Shown here piece after piece: positions 8,541 through 20,331 of a stretch of DNA of 64,000 nt (its first letter is position 1; each line of letters begins with the position of its first letter). The stretch comes from Burkholderia contaminans (GTDB lineage Bacteria; Pseudomonadota; Gammaproteobacteria; Burkholderiales; Burkholderiaceae). The notes under the pieces were generated by a model. That model did not search any database. It was given only the letters and a program-made list of their open reading frames with translations, and was not told the DNA's origin. The DNA lies in the NCBI RefSeq assembly GCF_029633825.1, contig NZ_CP090641.1, forward strand, positions 930,001 to 994,000. Reading direction: 5' to 3'. A program made the translations under genes and the position numbers.

Positions 8541-10193
8541 ATGCAAACCTCCCTTCCCTCCGTGGCGCCTGCCTTCCCGGCCGACGCGCCCGACTGGCCC
8601 GACGACTTCGCACGCCGCTACCGCGACGCAGGCTATTGGCAAGACACGACTTTCTTCGATGCGCTCGACGCGCAGGCGCAACGCGATCCCGATGCGCTCG
8701 CCGTCGTCGACGGCACCTGCCGGCTCAGCTATCGCGACCTGCTGGCGCGCATCCGCCAACTGGCGGGCGGCCTCGCGCGTCTCGGCCTAACGCGCGGCGA
8801 CGCGGTCGTCGTCCACCTGCCGAACGGCGCACGCTTCATCGAGACCTGCTTCGCGCTGTTCCAGCTCGGCGTGCGGCCGGTGCTCGCCCTTCCCGCTCAC
8901 CGGCACTACGAGATCGGCGCGTTCTGCCGCTTCGCCGGTGCGCGTGCGTATCTTGGCGCGGCGCAACTCGGCGAATTCGACTGCCGGCCGCTCGCGGTCG
9001 CGTTGCAGGCCGATTGCCCGACGCTCGAGCACATCGTGATGGCCGGCAACGAGCACGCGTTCACGCCGCTCGATGCGCTGTACGATGGCCCGCCGCTGCA
9101 CGAATGCGCCGCGCGCGCCGACGACATCGCATGCTTCCAGTTGTCGGGCGGCACCACCGGCACGCCGAAGCTGATCCCGCGCCGCCATTGCGAATACCTG
9201 TACAACGTGCGCGCGTGCAGCGCCGCGAGCGGCTTCGACGCCGACACCGTATATCTCGCCGCGCTGCCGATGGCGCACAACTTCACGCTGTGCTGCCCCG
9301 GCACGATCGGCGCGCTGCTCGCGGGCGGCCGCGTCATCACGACCGGGCGGCCCGAGCCCGAACAGAGCTTCGCGCTGATCACGCAGGAGCGCGTCACGCA
9401 TACCGCGCTCGTGCCGCCGCTCGCGCTGCTGTGGCTCGATGAACAGCCGCAACGGCTGGCCGACCTGTCGAGCCTGCGCGTGCTGCAGGTCGGCGGCGCG
9501 CGACTGATGGACCACGCGGCCACACGCGTGACGCCCGTGCTCGGCTGCCGGCTGCAGCAGGTGTTCGGCATGGCCGAAGGGCTCATCTGCTGCACGCGGC
9601 TCGACGATTCGCCTGAACGGATTGCGCAGACACAAGGCCGCCCAGTGTCGGACGGCGACGAAGTACGCATCGTCGACGATGCCGGCGAACCGGTCGCACC
9701 CGGCGAAATCGGCGAACTGCAGGTGCGCGGCCCGTACACGATCCGCGGCTACTACCGGCTCGCCGAGCAGAACGCGACCGCGTTCACGGCCGACGGCTTC
9801 TATCGCAGCGGCGACCGCGTGCGGCGCACCGCGGATGGCGACCTCGTCGTCGAAGGCCGCGACAAGGACCAGATCAATCGTGGCGGCGAGAAGGTCTCCG
9901 CCGAGGAAGTGGAGAACCTGTTGCTCGCGCATCCGCAAGTGCACGACGCGGCGGTGGTCGCGATGCCCGACCCGCTGCTCGGCGAGCGCACGTGCGCGTT
10001 CGTCGTCGCCCGCGCACCCGCGCCGTCCCGGCTGGTGCTGAAACGCTACCTGCGCGACTGCGGGCTCGCGGCGTTCAAGATTCCCGATCGCATCGAGTTC
10101 ATGCCGCGCTTCCCGGAAACCGGCATCGGCAAGACCAGCAAGAAATCGCTGCGCGACCTGCTGCGCCGCCAGTTGCAGGCAGCGGCCGCATGA
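8541..10193 (+). CDS. pchD: Salicylate-AMP ligase PchD
   Basis: Stand-alone adenylation enzyme of 550 residues that activates salicylate as salicyl-AMP and loads it onto the aryl carrier domain of PchE. Visible motifs: phosphate loop SGGTTGTPKLIPR (about residue 198), GMAEG, the hinge region GRDKDQINRGGEKVSAEEVE and a C-terminal lysine in GKTSKK. Length agrees with P. aeruginosa PchD (about 547) and the DhbE/EntE family. First gene of pchDCBA; its TGA overlaps the pchC ATG (ATGA). AAGGT seven bases ahead of the ATG is a moderate ribosome binding site. Confidence 0.95.
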   Translation: MQTSLPSVAPAFPADAPDWPDDFARRYRDAGYWQDTTFFDALDAQAQRDPDALAVVDGTCRLSYRDLLARIRQLAGGLARLGLTRGDAVVVHLPNGARFIETCFALFQLGVRPVLALPAHRHYEIGAFCRFAGARAYLGAAQLGEFDCRPLAVALQADCPTLEHIVMAGNEHAFTPLDALYDGPPLHECAARADDIACFQLSGGTTGTPKLIPRRHCEYLYNVRACSAASGFDADTVYLAALPMAHNFTLCCPGTIGALLAGGRVITTGRPEPEQSFALITQERVTHTALVPPLALLWLDEQPQRLADLSSLRVLQVGGARLMDHAATRVTPVLGCRLQQVFGMAEGLICCTRLDDSPERIAQTQGRPVSDGDEVRIVDDAGEPVAPGEIGELQVRGPYTIRGYYRLAEQNATAFTADGFYRSGDRVRRTADGDLVVEGRDKDQINRGGEKVSAEEVENLLLAHPQVHDAAVVAMPDPLLGERTCAFVVARAPAPSRLVLKRYLRDCGLAAFKIPDRIEFMPRFPETGIGKTSKKSLRDLLRRQLQAAAA

Positions 10194-10963
10194 GCGCACG
10201 CCCGACCGATTCGAACTGGATCCGCGAACTGCGCTTGTCGCCTTGCCCGCGCGCGCAGCTCGTCTGCTTCCCGCACGCCGGCGGCACCGCGAATTTCTTT
10301 CGCGGCTGGAGCCGCGCGCTGCCGTGGGACGTCGACCTGCTCGCGCTGCAGTATCCGGGCCGCGAGGAACGCTTCGGCGAGCCGTGCCTGACGTCGATCG
10401 ACGCACTCGCCGGCCCCGCCGCGGATGCACTGCAACGCTATGCCCACGCGCCGCTCGTGCTGTTCGGGCACAGCCTCGGCGCGGCGCTCGCGTACGAGGT
10501 GGCAGCGCGGCTCGAAGCGCGTGGCGCGGCGCCGCTCTACCTGGCCGTGTCCGCGCTGCCGCCGCCGCATCGCCAGCGCCCGTCGGACCTGCACCTGCAA
10601 TCCGACGACGCGCTCGTGGGCGATGTCGCGCGGCTGTCCGGCGAGCACGCCGCGCTGCTCGCCGATCCGGAAATGCGCGCGATCTACCTGCCGATGATCC
10701 GCAACGACTACCGCGCGATCGAGACGTATCGCCGCGACCGGCCGCCACGGCTCGATACGCCGCTCGGCGTGATGCTGCCGCTTACCGATTCCGAGCTCGA
10801 CAACGACGAGGCGCGCGCGTGGCAGGACGTCGCGTCGCGCCCGATCCGCATCGAGACGTTCAGCGGCGACCACTTCTACCTGCGCCACCAATACCCGGCG
10901 GTGATCGCGCATCTGGTCGAACGGATCGACCATTCCCTTCGTTACGGAAAGGAGTACACATGA
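10190..10963 (+). CDS. pchC: Type II editing thioesterase PchC
   Basis: External thioesterase of 257 residues. It removes wrongly loaded or stalled acyl groups from the carrier domains of PchE and PchF. Alpha/beta-hydrolase features: CFPHAGGTANFF near residue 24, nucleophile elbow GHSLGAALAYE near 95 and the catalytic histidine in SGDHFYL near 225. The ATG overlaps the pchD stop; a longer in-frame extension back to 9992 lies inside pchD and has no family counterpart. The TGA overlaps the pchB ATG. Confidence 0.93.
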   Translation: MSARPTDSNWIRELRLSPCPRAQLVCFPHAGGTANFFRGWSRALPWDVDLLALQYPGREERFGEPCLTSIDALAGPAADALQRYAHAPLVLFGHSLGAALAYEVAARLEARGAAPLYLAVSALPPPHRQRPSDLHLQSDDALVGDVARLSGEHAALLADPEMRAIYLPMIRNDYRAIETYRRDRPPRLDTPLGVMLPLTDSELDNDEARAWQDVASRPIRIETFSGDHFYLRHQYPAVIAHLVERIDHSLRYGKEYT

Positions 10964-11265
10964 AGACACCGGACGCCTGCACGGGGCTGCCCGACATTCG
11001 CGAAGCCATCGATCGCCTCGACGCCGACATCATCGATGCGCTAGGCCAGCGCATGCAGTACGTGAAGGCTGCGTCGCGCTTCAAGCCCGACGAAGCGAGC
11101 ATCGCCGCGCCGGAACGGGTGGCCGCGATGCTGCCCGACCGGCGCCGCTGGGCCGAACAGGCCGGCCTCGACGCCGACTACGTCGAGACGCTGTTCTCGG
11201 GCCTGATCGCGTGGTACATCGCGCAGCAAACGCAGTATTGGCGGCATCAGCGGGGGCTCGCATGA
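10960..11265 (+). CDS. pchB: Isochorismate pyruvate-lyase PchB
   Basis: Small all-helical AroQ-fold enzyme of 101 residues that cleaves isochorismate to salicylate and pyruvate. The family pattern is clear: IREAIDRLDADIIDALGQR with the arginine and acidic helix, then QYVKAASRFK, whose lysine belongs to the mobile active-site loop, and the helix pair ending SGLIAWYIAQQ. Length matches P. aeruginosa PchB (101). GGAAAGGAG lies seven bases before the ATG. Four-base overlaps join it to pchC and pchA. Confidence 0.95.
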   Translation: MKTPDACTGLPDIREAIDRLDADIIDALGQRMQYVKAASRFKPDEASIAAPERVAAMLPDRRRWAEQAGLDADYVETLFSGLIAWYIAQQTQYWRHQRGLA

Positions 11266-12701
11266 ACGCCGGCCTCCCGCTGCTGCACGACACGTTCGCC
11301 CGTGGCGCCCGCCGCGCCGCCGACACCGGCACGCCGACGCTCGCGTCGGTGTCGGTACCGCTACGCCCGCTCGACTTCTTCGACCTGATCGCCGCGTGGG
11401 ACGACGGCGCCACACCGTGGTTCTTCCACGAAGCCGGCGATGCGTCCGTCACGCTGTTCGGCTGGGACGGCGCGCTCGAGCTGACCGCCACCGGGGACAC
11501 GCGCTTCGCGCAGATCGATGCGCGCTGGCACACGCTCGTTCGCGATGCGGTGATGGCCGGCCCGCAGCCGCCGCGCCTCGTCGGCGGCTTCCGGTTCGAT
11601 TCGCATGGTCCACGCAGCACACACTGGGCGCCGTTTCCCGATGCAAGCATGACTGTGGCAAAGCTGCTGGTCGTGCGCGAAGGCGATGCGCACTGGGCCG
11701 TCTGCCAGCACGTCGTCGCCGCGCACGACGATCCGGCCGCCCTCGCGCATGCGTGCCTCGCACGCATCGAGTCGCTCGGCACGCTCGCTGCCGCCCATGA
11801 CGACGATGCGCCGCACCTGCTGCACACGCAGGCGCTGCAGGCGAGCGAATGGCAGCACGAAGTCCGGCGGGCGGTGGACGCGATCCGCGGCGGCAGGTTC
11901 GGCAAGGTCGTGCTCGCGCGCGACGTGCTCGACCAGTACGCGCGGCCCGTTGCCGTCGCGCCGCTGCTGCGCCGGCTACGCAAGCGCGACGCGCACGCGC
12001 ACCTGTTCGCGGTCCGTCGTGAAGGAGCCTGCTTCGTCGGCGCGACGCCGGAACGGCTCGCGCGTGTCGCGGCCGGCGACGTGCGCACGCATGCGCTGGC
12101 CGGGACGATCCGGCGCGGCGCCACGCCCGACGACGATCGCGCCCTCGGCGCGGCCTTGATGGATTCCGCGAAGGAACGGCTCGAACACGCGCTCGTCGTC
12201 GACGCGATCCGCGCGGCGCTGGCGCCGCTGTCGCGCATACTCGACGTGCCCGGGCAACCGTCGCTGCACCGGCTGCCGAGGCTGCAGCACCTGAGCACGC
12301 CGATCCGCGCGACGCTGAAGGCGGATGCGACGCTGCTGCAGGTCGTTGCGGCATTACATCCGACGCCCGCGGTGGCCGGCCATCCGCGCGCCGAAGCGCT
12401 CGACCACATCCGTGCGCATGAAGGCTTCGATCGCGGCTGGTACGCGGCGCCCGTCGGCTGGATCGACGCGCACGGCAACGGCGACTTCATCGTCGCGCTG
12501 CGCTCCGCGCTGGTCGAGGGCGGCGCCTGCCGGTTGTTCGCGGGCTGCGGCATCGTCGCCGATTCCGAGCCGGTCAACGAATATCAGGAGACCGAACTCA
12601 AGTTGTCGGGCATGCAGGCGGCGATCCGCGTGCGCGATGCGGCAGCGGAAGCCAACGCAAGTGGCGCGGCAAAGGTGTCGACTTCGTCGACGGTCGAGTA
12701 A
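11262..12701 (+). CDS. pchA: Isochorismate synthase PchA
   Basis: Chorismate-binding enzyme of 479 residues that converts chorismate to isochorismate, the first step towards salicylate. The conserved C-terminal core is visible: VDAIRGGRFGKVVLARD, AGTIRRGATPDDD, LRALQHL-type strand (RLQHLSTPIRA), HPTPAVAGHPR and FAGCGIVADSEP with a closing ETELK. The ATG at 11262 overlaps the pchB stop (ATGA) and gives the family length; an in-frame start at 11211 would lie inside pchB. Last gene of pchDCBA; it converges on dgdR with only 25 bases between stops and no obvious terminator. Confidence 0.95.
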   Translation: MNAGLPLLHDTFARGARRAADTGTPTLASVSVPLRPLDFFDLIAAWDDGATPWFFHEAGDASVTLFGWDGALELTATGDTRFAQIDARWHTLVRDAVMAGPQPPRLVGGFRFDSHGPRSTHWAPFPDASMTVAKLLVVREGDAHWAVCQHVVAAHDDPAALAHACLARIESLGTLAAAHDDDAPHLLHTQALQASEWQHEVRRAVDAIRGGRFGKVVLARDVLDQYARPVAVAPLLRRLRKRDAHAHLFAVRREGACFVGATPERLARVAAGDVRTHALAGTIRRGATPDDDRALGAALMDSAKERLEHALVVDAIRAALAPLSRILDVPGQPSLHRLPRLQHLSTPIRATLKADATLLQVVAALHPTPAVAGHPRAEALDHIRAHEGFDRGWYAAPVGWIDAHGNGDFIVALRSALVEGGACRLFAGCGIVADSEPVNEYQETELKLSGMQAAIRVRDAAAEANASGAAKVSTSSTVE

Positions 12702-12726
12702 TGCGTCGGCACAGCGGCCGTGCGCA

Positions 12727-14989
<2,263 letters not shown>

Positions 14990-15024
14990 CGAAACGCCAG
15001 GCATCACGCCGCGCGCGTCGAAAC

Positions 15025-16107
15025 CTAGTCGAGCCGACCGGCCCGAAACACGCTGCGCAATTCGTCATGATTGTGGACGTTGAGCCGGCGATAGATCTTG
15101 CGAACATGATCGACGACCGTGCTGTCGCGCAGCGCGAAGTCGCGCGCAATCTCGCTGTGCGAGCGGCCCAGCACGAGCTGCACGCAGAGTTCGCGCTGTC
15201 GCTCGGTCAGGCCGAACGCGAAGCCGAGCCGTTCGACCATCAGCCTGAGCGGCGGAAAGTGTTCGATATGGATCACGATCGCGGCATCGCGTTGCAACGC
15301 GGCCGCGTCGGTGCATCGATAGGCCTTGAAGCGGAAACGTCCCGCAGGGTTGCGACGCTCGAACGTCGCGGGTGGTGCCGGGTAGCCGCGCCAGATCCGG
15401 TCGAGGTTCGACCGGAGCGGCGCGAGCCAGTCCGGCAAGCGTTCGTGACGGTAGAACGCGAGCGGCTCGCCGGTCGCGAGCGCCAGCATCCGGATGCTGT
15501 TCGCGTTGTGCAGCAGGAGCCGGCCATCGTCGTCGACCACCATGGTCGCGGATTCGCTGCATTCCGATTCGCGCAGCGTGGGCTGCACGGGCTGCGACAG
15601 CGCATGCGCAAGATGCCGCGCCACGGGTTCGATGTCGCGATGGTTCTGCTCCGAGAACGGACGCGCGCCCGGTGCGCGCGACAGCAGCAGGCTGCCCCAG
15701 CCGCGCGTGCCGTCCGTCGCGGTCAGCTCGAGACAGTGGCGCATCGACACCGGCCGCCACAGATCCGCATACATGTCGCTCGCGAGCAATGCATCGTCGT
15801 AGTGCACGCTGTTGTCGAAACCGCGTCCGCGGCGCATCGCACCCGAAAACGTGATGCCCAGCACCTCCTGCCGGGACGTGTTGTGGATGTTCGCGAAATA
15901 CGTCGGCAAGAGCGTATAGACCACCTCGTTTTCGCTGCACACGTCCGACACGGCGTAGTGTTCGTCGGCATAGAAGAACATGCCCCAATCGGCACCGACG
16001 ATGTGCCGGGTCGCCTCAATCACCTGAGGAATGACGAGATGCGGCTCGACGGCAAGCGAACAGAGCCGACGAATATGACTCGCAAGCGCGACGTGTTTGT
16101 CAGACAT
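15025..16107 (-). CDS. LuxR-family (GerE-type) transcriptional regulator
   Basis: Protein of 360 residues with a C-terminal GerE helix-turn-helix (about 295-355: GLTERQRELCVQLVLGRSH, then IARDFALRDSTVVDHVRKIY). The N-terminal part (about 1-170) looks GAF- or PAS-like but has no recognisable autoinducer-binding signature, so it is not an obvious quorum-sensing receptor. GAGGAG lies eight bases ahead of the ATG at 16107; the frame extends upstream to 16362 without a better start. It converges on dgdA with 35 bases between. Target and signal are unknown. Confidence 0.8.
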   Translation of the reverse strand: MSDKHVALASHIRRLCSLAVEPHLVIPQVIEATRHIVGADWGMFFYADEHYAVSDVCSENEVVYTLLPTYFANIHNTSRQEVLGITFSGAMRRGRGFDNSVHYDDALLASDMYADLWRPVSMRHCLELTATDGTRGWGSLLLSRAPGARPFSEQNHRDIEPVARHLAHALSQPVQPTLRESECSESATMVVDDDGRLLLHNANSIRMLALATGEPLAFYRHERLPDWLAPLRSNLDRIWRGYPAPPATFERRNPAGRFRFKAYRCTDAAALQRDAAIVIHIEHFPPLRLMVERLGFAFGLTERQRELCVQLVLGRSHSEIARDFALRDSTVVDHVRKIYRRLNVHNHDELRSVFRAGRLD

Positions 16108-16575
16108 GAATGCGCTCCTCGAACATGCACCGGATTCGCGCGCGGGCCGCGACGACATGCTCGACTTCACACGTTCCGCGATGTCTGTCCAGTTTAGGCA
16201 TGCCACATGACAACGAGGGCAATTACCCCCTTTCAGGAGGGCGTTAAACCGGCAGGCGGGTTCTATCATTTCGCCATTCCGGCTGCATTCGCGTGACGAA
16301 CCCACTTCTGCGTTCGGCGTGGAGAATTTGTCCGGCGCGATGGCATGGCGGCGGAATGACACGATTCACGATGCGCGAGTCGAACGCGCACATGACGACT
16401 CGACATGCGCGACAGAAACCCGTTGCGAAGTGCATGCCGATGCGTCAATCGCCGGAACACCTTGGGAAATTGCCGGGGGGAAGATCGACGTGACGCATGC
16501 GGAACGTCGACATACGCGGACGACGCAGAATTCGCGTCGTGGTTGTTGCATCGCTTTTTCATGTGAGGTGCCACG
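16108..16575. other. Intergenic region between the LuxR-type regulator and the DUF4148 gene
   Basis: A 468-base divergent gap. Short frames on both strands lack family features, ribosome binding sites and typical codon use. It must hold the promoters of both flanking genes; I see no confident sigma70 pair, repeat or hairpin. Confidence 0.5.
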
Positions 16576-16848
16576 ATGAAGAGCATGGTCAAGGCAGCAC
16601 TGGCCGTCGTTTGTGTGTTGGGCGCATCCGGCCTCGCCCGCGCGCAGGACGATGGCGCAGCGGCAGCGTCGAGCAAGCCGTCCGACTCGGCGATCAGCGC
16701 AACGTCGATGGGCAGCATGCCCGGCGCCGGTTCGCAGGCGGGTGGACCGACCGGGCTCACGCGCGCGCAGGTCAAGGACGAATACCTGCGGATGCAGAGG
16801 TCGGGCGAACTCCAGCGTCTGAACCAGCTGTACGAAGGCGGCCAGTAG
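16576..16848 (+). CDS. DUF4148 family secreted protein
   Basis: Small exported protein of 90 residues. A signal peptide covers about residues 1-23 (MKSMVKAALAVVCVLG, cleavage near ARA-QD). The rest is low in complexity and ends in the DUF4148 pattern LTRAQVKDEYLRMQRSGEL. Function of the family is unknown; it is abundant in Burkholderia and often stress-responsive. GAGGTG nine bases ahead of the ATG serves as ribosome binding site. A second family member is at 56972. Confidence 0.8.
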   Translation: MKSMVKAALAVVCVLGASGLARAQDDGAAAASSKPSDSAISATSMGSMPGAGSQAGGPTGLTRAQVKDEYLRMQRSGELQRLNQLYEGGQ

Positions 16849-16986
16849 CAGTAGAAGTCCGGCTCGGCATGGTCGCTCGTGTATCGGGTGGGGGTAGCGA
16901 TGGCGCGACCATGCATGGTCAACGAACAGACGGCGAGCAGAAGCGCACGCGGCGTTCTTTCATGCCGGGCGCGACATGCTGAAAGA

Positions 16987-17007
16987 CACGGACCGCATCG
17001 GTCCGTG
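16987..17007. repeat. Perfect hairpin, possible transcription end
   Basis: CACGGACCG, CAT, CGGTCCGTG forms a 9-bp stem with a 3-base loop between the convergent DUF4148 and dehydrogenase genes. No U-run follows, so an intrinsic terminator is uncertain. Confidence 0.4.
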
Positions 17008-17138
17008 ATGCATGCACGTACGTGTATGCCATCGCGCTGCCGGCCCGTTTCAGACCGGCAGCATCCTGCATCACTCACGCAAACGAGCCTGCTTGATCCG
17101 GTCGCCGGCAAGCAGGCTCGCGCCCAGGTCGGCGAGCC

Positions 17139-17888
17139 TCAGCCCGCTTCCGCCGCCCACGCGACGGCATCGGCGCCGGCCGGAATGCGCATCGGGCTCG
17201 ACGGATCGGTCGCCGCGCGCCACACGGCTTCGGCGACGTCCTGCGCGTGGGTGATCGGCGCGGCTTCGTCGACGATGCGCGCAAAGACCGCCGCGGCAAA
17301 TTCCGCATAAGCCTCGTGCTCGAAGCCGTGCATGTGCGCGCGTGCGTTCTCGGCGAAACGCGTGTCGGGCGCACGGCCCGGCAGCACGAGATGCGCACGC
17401 ACGCCGAACGGCGCGAGTTCGAGCGCCACCGATTCGGTGTACGCATTGACCGCCGCCTTGCTGGCGCGATAGGCGGCGAGCAGCGGCAGCACCTTCAGCG
17501 TGACGCTCGACGTGACGTTCACGACCACGCCGGCTCCGCGCTGACGCAATTGCGGCAACACGGCCTGCGTGACCGCGATCGTGCCGAACGTGTTGGTCTC
17601 GAACAGGGCGCGCACCGTGTCGAGCGGCATGAGTTCGGCCGGTGCCGCCGCGCCGAAACCGGCATTGTTGACGAGTACGTCGATCGGGCCGGCGGCGTCG
17701 ATCGCCGCGCGGATGCTGTCGGGATTCGTGACATCGAGCGCCAGCACGCGCAGGTTCGCCGACGGCGGCAGCACGTCCTCGCGCGGCGTGCGCATCGTCG
17801 CGACGACCCGCCAGTCGCGGGCCAGGAAATAGCGGGCAATCTCGAGGCCGAAGCCGGAGGAACAGCCGGTGATCAATACGGTCTTCAT
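17139..17888 (-). CDS. Short-chain dehydrogenase/reductase
   Basis: Classical SDR of 249 residues. NAD(P)-binding motif TGCSSGFG (residues 7-14), NNAG near 79, a serine in VNVTSSV and the catalytic pair in YRASK near 154-158. Proline-glycine region LVLPGRAPDTRF suggests a standard substrate loop. The substrate cannot be read from the sequence. AGGAG precedes the ATG by nine bases. It is divergent from an AraC-type activator, which is therefore its likely regulator. Confidence 0.85.
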   Translation of the reverse strand: MKTVLITGCSSGFGLEIARYFLARDWRVVATMRTPREDVLPPSANLRVLALDVTNPDSIRAAIDAAGPIDVLVNNAGFGAAAPAELMPLDTVRALFETNTFGTIAVTQAVLPQLRQRGAGVVVNVTSSVTLKVLPLLAAYRASKAAVNAYTESVALELAPFGVRAHLVLPGRAPDTRFAENARAHMHGFEHEAYAEFAAAVFARIVDEAAPITHAQDVAEAVWRAATDPSSPMRIPAGADAVAWAAEAG

Positions 17889-17993
17889 GCGAACTCACTC
17901 CTGTGACGTGTTGAGCATGTGTTCGTACGATAGATGGCCGGATCCGTATTCGCTACAATCGACAATCCGATTTTCATTTGCGAGAGTCCGGCG

Positions 17994-18911
17994 ATGATCG
18001 ATCCGTTAGCCGAGGTCGTGACGCTGCTGCAGCCGAGCACGCGGTATTCCAAGCTCGTTCACGGCGCGAGCCCCTGGCGCATCAGCCGCACGGTCGCCGG
18101 CGAGCCGTTCTATTGCGTGGTCCTGGATGGCGGGTGCCGGGTCGCGATCGACGGGCATCCGCCGATCGACCTGCTGCCCGGCGATTTCGTGTTGATTCCG
18201 GCTGCCTACGGCGTCGCGATATCCAGCTTTGACCTCCCGCCGCCCGGCGTCGAAACCGCCGCGCCGGTCGCGCTCGACAACGGCGAATACCGGATCGGCG
18301 ACGCGAACCGCCCGGTCGACACACGCATGATGGCCGGCCATTGCAGCTTCAGTTCGCCCGACGCTGCGCTGCTGGTATCGCTGCTGCCGCAATACGTGCA
18401 CGTGCGCGGCGAACCGCGCCTGACCACGCTCGTGCAACTCGTGCGTGACGAATCGCGCGCGCAGCGGCCGGCGCGCGAACTCGTGCTGTCGCGCCTCGTG
18501 GAAGTGCTGCTGATCGAGGCACTGCGATTCTCGGCGGGCACGGACGCCTCGCGCGGCCTCGTGCGCGGGCTCGCCGACAGCCGGCTGGCCGCCGCGCTGC
18601 GCCGGATGCACGAACGCCCCGCCCATCCGTGGACGATCGTCGAGCTCGCGAAGGAAGCCGCGCTGTCGCGCTCGACCTTCTTCGAACGCTTCAGCCGCGC
18701 CGTCGGCCTCGCGCCGATGGAATACCTGCTCACGTGGCGCATGGCGCTCGCGAAGGATCTGCTCCGCCGCAACGAGGGCCGCATCGCCGAGATCGCGGGG
18801 CGCGTGGGCTACAGTTCCGCGAGCACATTCAGCGTCGCGTTCACGCGCCACGTCGGCCGGCCGCCCGCGCAATATGCACGCGACGAACAAGCGGCGGCGA
18901 ACGAAGCATGA
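17994..18911 (+). CDS. AraC-family regulator with cupin sensor
   Basis: Protein of 305 residues. The N-terminal 190 residues resemble the Cupin_6 sensor domain of AraC regulators that sit next to SDR or oxidoreductase genes (GHCSFSSPDAALLVSLLPQ). Two helix-turn-helix units occupy the C-terminus (ELAKEAALSRSTFFERFSRAVG; IAEIAGRVGYSSASTFSVAFTRHVG). The ATG at 17994 is preferred to one 20 codons earlier because conserved sequence begins there. It is divergent from the SDR gene, about 105 bases apart. Confidence 0.85.
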   Translation: MIDPLAEVVTLLQPSTRYSKLVHGASPWRISRTVAGEPFYCVVLDGGCRVAIDGHPPIDLLPGDFVLIPAAYGVAISSFDLPPPGVETAAPVALDNGEYRIGDANRPVDTRMMAGHCSFSSPDAALLVSLLPQYVHVRGEPRLTTLVQLVRDESRAQRPARELVLSRLVEVLLIEALRFSAGTDASRGLVRGLADSRLAAALRRMHERPAHPWTIVELAKEAALSRSTFFERFSRAVGLAPMEYLLTWRMALAKDLLRRNEGRIAEIAGRVGYSSASTFSVAFTRHVGRPPAQYARDEQAAANEA

Positions 18912-18984
18912 TGCGCACCCGCAACCACTGCCCCGCGACTTGCGTACACTATCCGTCACGCCACGACGACCCGCGACGCCTCCG

Positions 18985-19842
18985 ATGACGACACCCGCGA
19001 AGCCCATCGACACGACCGGCCATTGGCTCGTCGCACGGCGCGATGCGGAAACCGGCATCGAAAGCCTGCATGCGCATTTCAACGGCCATGCATACGATAC
19101 GCACGATCACGACGACATGCTGGTCGGCTTCACCGAACAGGGCGTACAGCAATTCCAGTGCCACCGGTCGGTGCATACGAGCGTGCCGGGCCGCGCGATC
19201 CTGATCGAGCCCGGCGCGCTGCACGATGGCCACGCGCCCGAAGCCGGCGGCTTCACCTACGGGATGCTGTACCTGCCGCAAGCGTGGGTCGAGCGCGCGG
19301 CGCGCCGGCTGGACCTGCCGGGCCTCGGTAGCGTCGAGGTGTCGTTCGGCCATACGCTCGTCGACGATCGTGGCCTCGTCGACGCAATCCGCCAGGCATT
19401 TCTCGCGATCCACGGCAACGAAGGAAAGCTCGCGCGCGACCAGACGCTCGACCGCTTGTTGATCCGGCTCGGCGGCGAACTGCGCGGGCCGCTCGTGCTG
19501 GAAAGCGCCGTCGTGCCACCCGCGATCGCGCGCGTGCGCGATCTGCTGCATGAACACATGGACGGCAACATCGGGCTCGACGAACTCGCGCACGTCGCGG
19601 GGATCGACCGGTTCCGGCTGACGCGGCTGTTCCAGCGTGCGTTCGGCACGTCGCCGCACGCGTACCTGGTGCGCTTGCGGCTGCGTGCCGCGCGCCGGTT
19701 GCTGGCGGCCGGCCGCACGCCCGCGCAGGCCGCTGCGGACGTCGGGTTCGCCGACCAGAGCCACCTCGGCCGCTGGTTCCGCCGCGCGTACCGGATCACG
19801 CCGGCCGCCTACCGGCAACTGTGCACAAACGTTCCAGACTGA
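18985..19842 (+). CDS. AraC-family regulator
   Basis: Protein of 285 residues. The N-terminal cupin-like sensor contains HDHDDMLVGF and PGRAILIEPGALHDGH; the C-terminal pair of helix-turn-helix motifs contains LDELAHVAGIDRFRLTRLFQ and AAADVGFADQSHLGRWFRRAYRI. It resembles regulators paired with amino-acid exporters or small metabolic genes. The ATG at 18985 is chosen because it gives the usual family length; the open frame runs into the preceding gene. It lies 73 bases after the first AraC gene and 44 before the DUF2000 gene, which may be its target. Confidence 0.82.
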   Translation: MTTPAKPIDTTGHWLVARRDAETGIESLHAHFNGHAYDTHDHDDMLVGFTEQGVQQFQCHRSVHTSVPGRAILIEPGALHDGHAPEAGGFTYGMLYLPQAWVERAARRLDLPGLGSVEVSFGHTLVDDRGLVDAIRQAFLAIHGNEGKLARDQTLDRLLIRLGGELRGPLVLESAVVPPAIARVRDLLHEHMDGNIGLDELAHVAGIDRFRLTRLFQRAFGTSPHAYLVRLRLRAARRLLAAGRTPAQAAADVGFADQSHLGRWFRRAYRITPAAYRQLCTNVPD

Positions 19843-19886
19843 TCGTGCGCGGCAGCCGATCATGAGCGTCTCTACAAGGAGCACTC

Positions 19887-20294
19887 ATGTTCGATACCAA
19901 GGTAGCGCTGATCGTGCGCGACGATCTCGCCGCGTGGCAAAAACTCAACGTCGTCGCGTTTCTCGCGACGGGCGTCGCGGCCGAAGCGCCCGAAGCGCTC
20001 GGCGAGCCTTACGAGGATGCGTCGGGACGCCGCTACGGCCGCATGCTGGGCCAGCCGATACTGGTGTTCGCGGCCGACCTGAACGGCCTGCAGGCCGCGC
20101 ACCGGCAGGCGCTGTCGCGGGAACTCACGATCGTGCCCTACGTGCACGCGATGTTTTCGACCGGGCACGACGCGGCCAACCGTGAAGTGTTTCGCGCTGG
20201 CGACGCGGAAAATCTCGACTTCGTCGGGCTGGCGCTGCGCGGGCCGAAGAAGGCGGTCGACAAGGCCGTGAAGGGGTTGGCGTTGCATGCGTGA
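19887..20294 (+). CDS. DUF2000 family protein
   Basis: Soluble protein of 135 residues matching the DUF2000 family (N-terminal KVALIVRDDLAAWQKLNVVAFL, TGVA, YGRMLGQPILVF). Function unknown; the fold is related to peptidyl-tRNA hydrolase II. ACAAGGAGCACTC ahead of the ATG is a good ribosome binding site. Its last 45 codons are duplicated, with 8 base differences in 137, at 21513-21649 on the far side of a HEPN-MNT islet, so this gene is the insertion point of that islet. Confidence 0.85.
   Translation: MFDTKVALIVRDDLAAWQKLNVVAFLATGVAAEAPEALGEPYEDASGRRYGRMLGQPILVFAADLNGLQAAHRQALSRELTIVPYVHAMFSTGHDAANREVFRAGDAENLDFVGLALRGPKKAVDKAVKGLALHA
20158..20294 (+). repeat. Left copy of the 137-base direct repeat flanking the HEPN-MNT islet
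   Basis: 3' end of the intact DUF2000 gene, starting CGACCGGGCACGACGCGG. It matches 21513-21649 at 129 of 137 positions. Seven of eight changes are silent or in the stop codon; one changes Glu to Asp. The distance between copies is 1355 bases. Confidence 0.9.
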
Positions 20295-20331
20295 ACCGGC
20301 ACGTCAAATCGACGATTCAACACGATAACGG

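Noticed and set aside
15025..16362. 445-residue version of the LuxR-type regulator
   Set aside because: The extra 85 residues are low-quality sequence; GAGGAG before the ATG at 16107 marks the better start.
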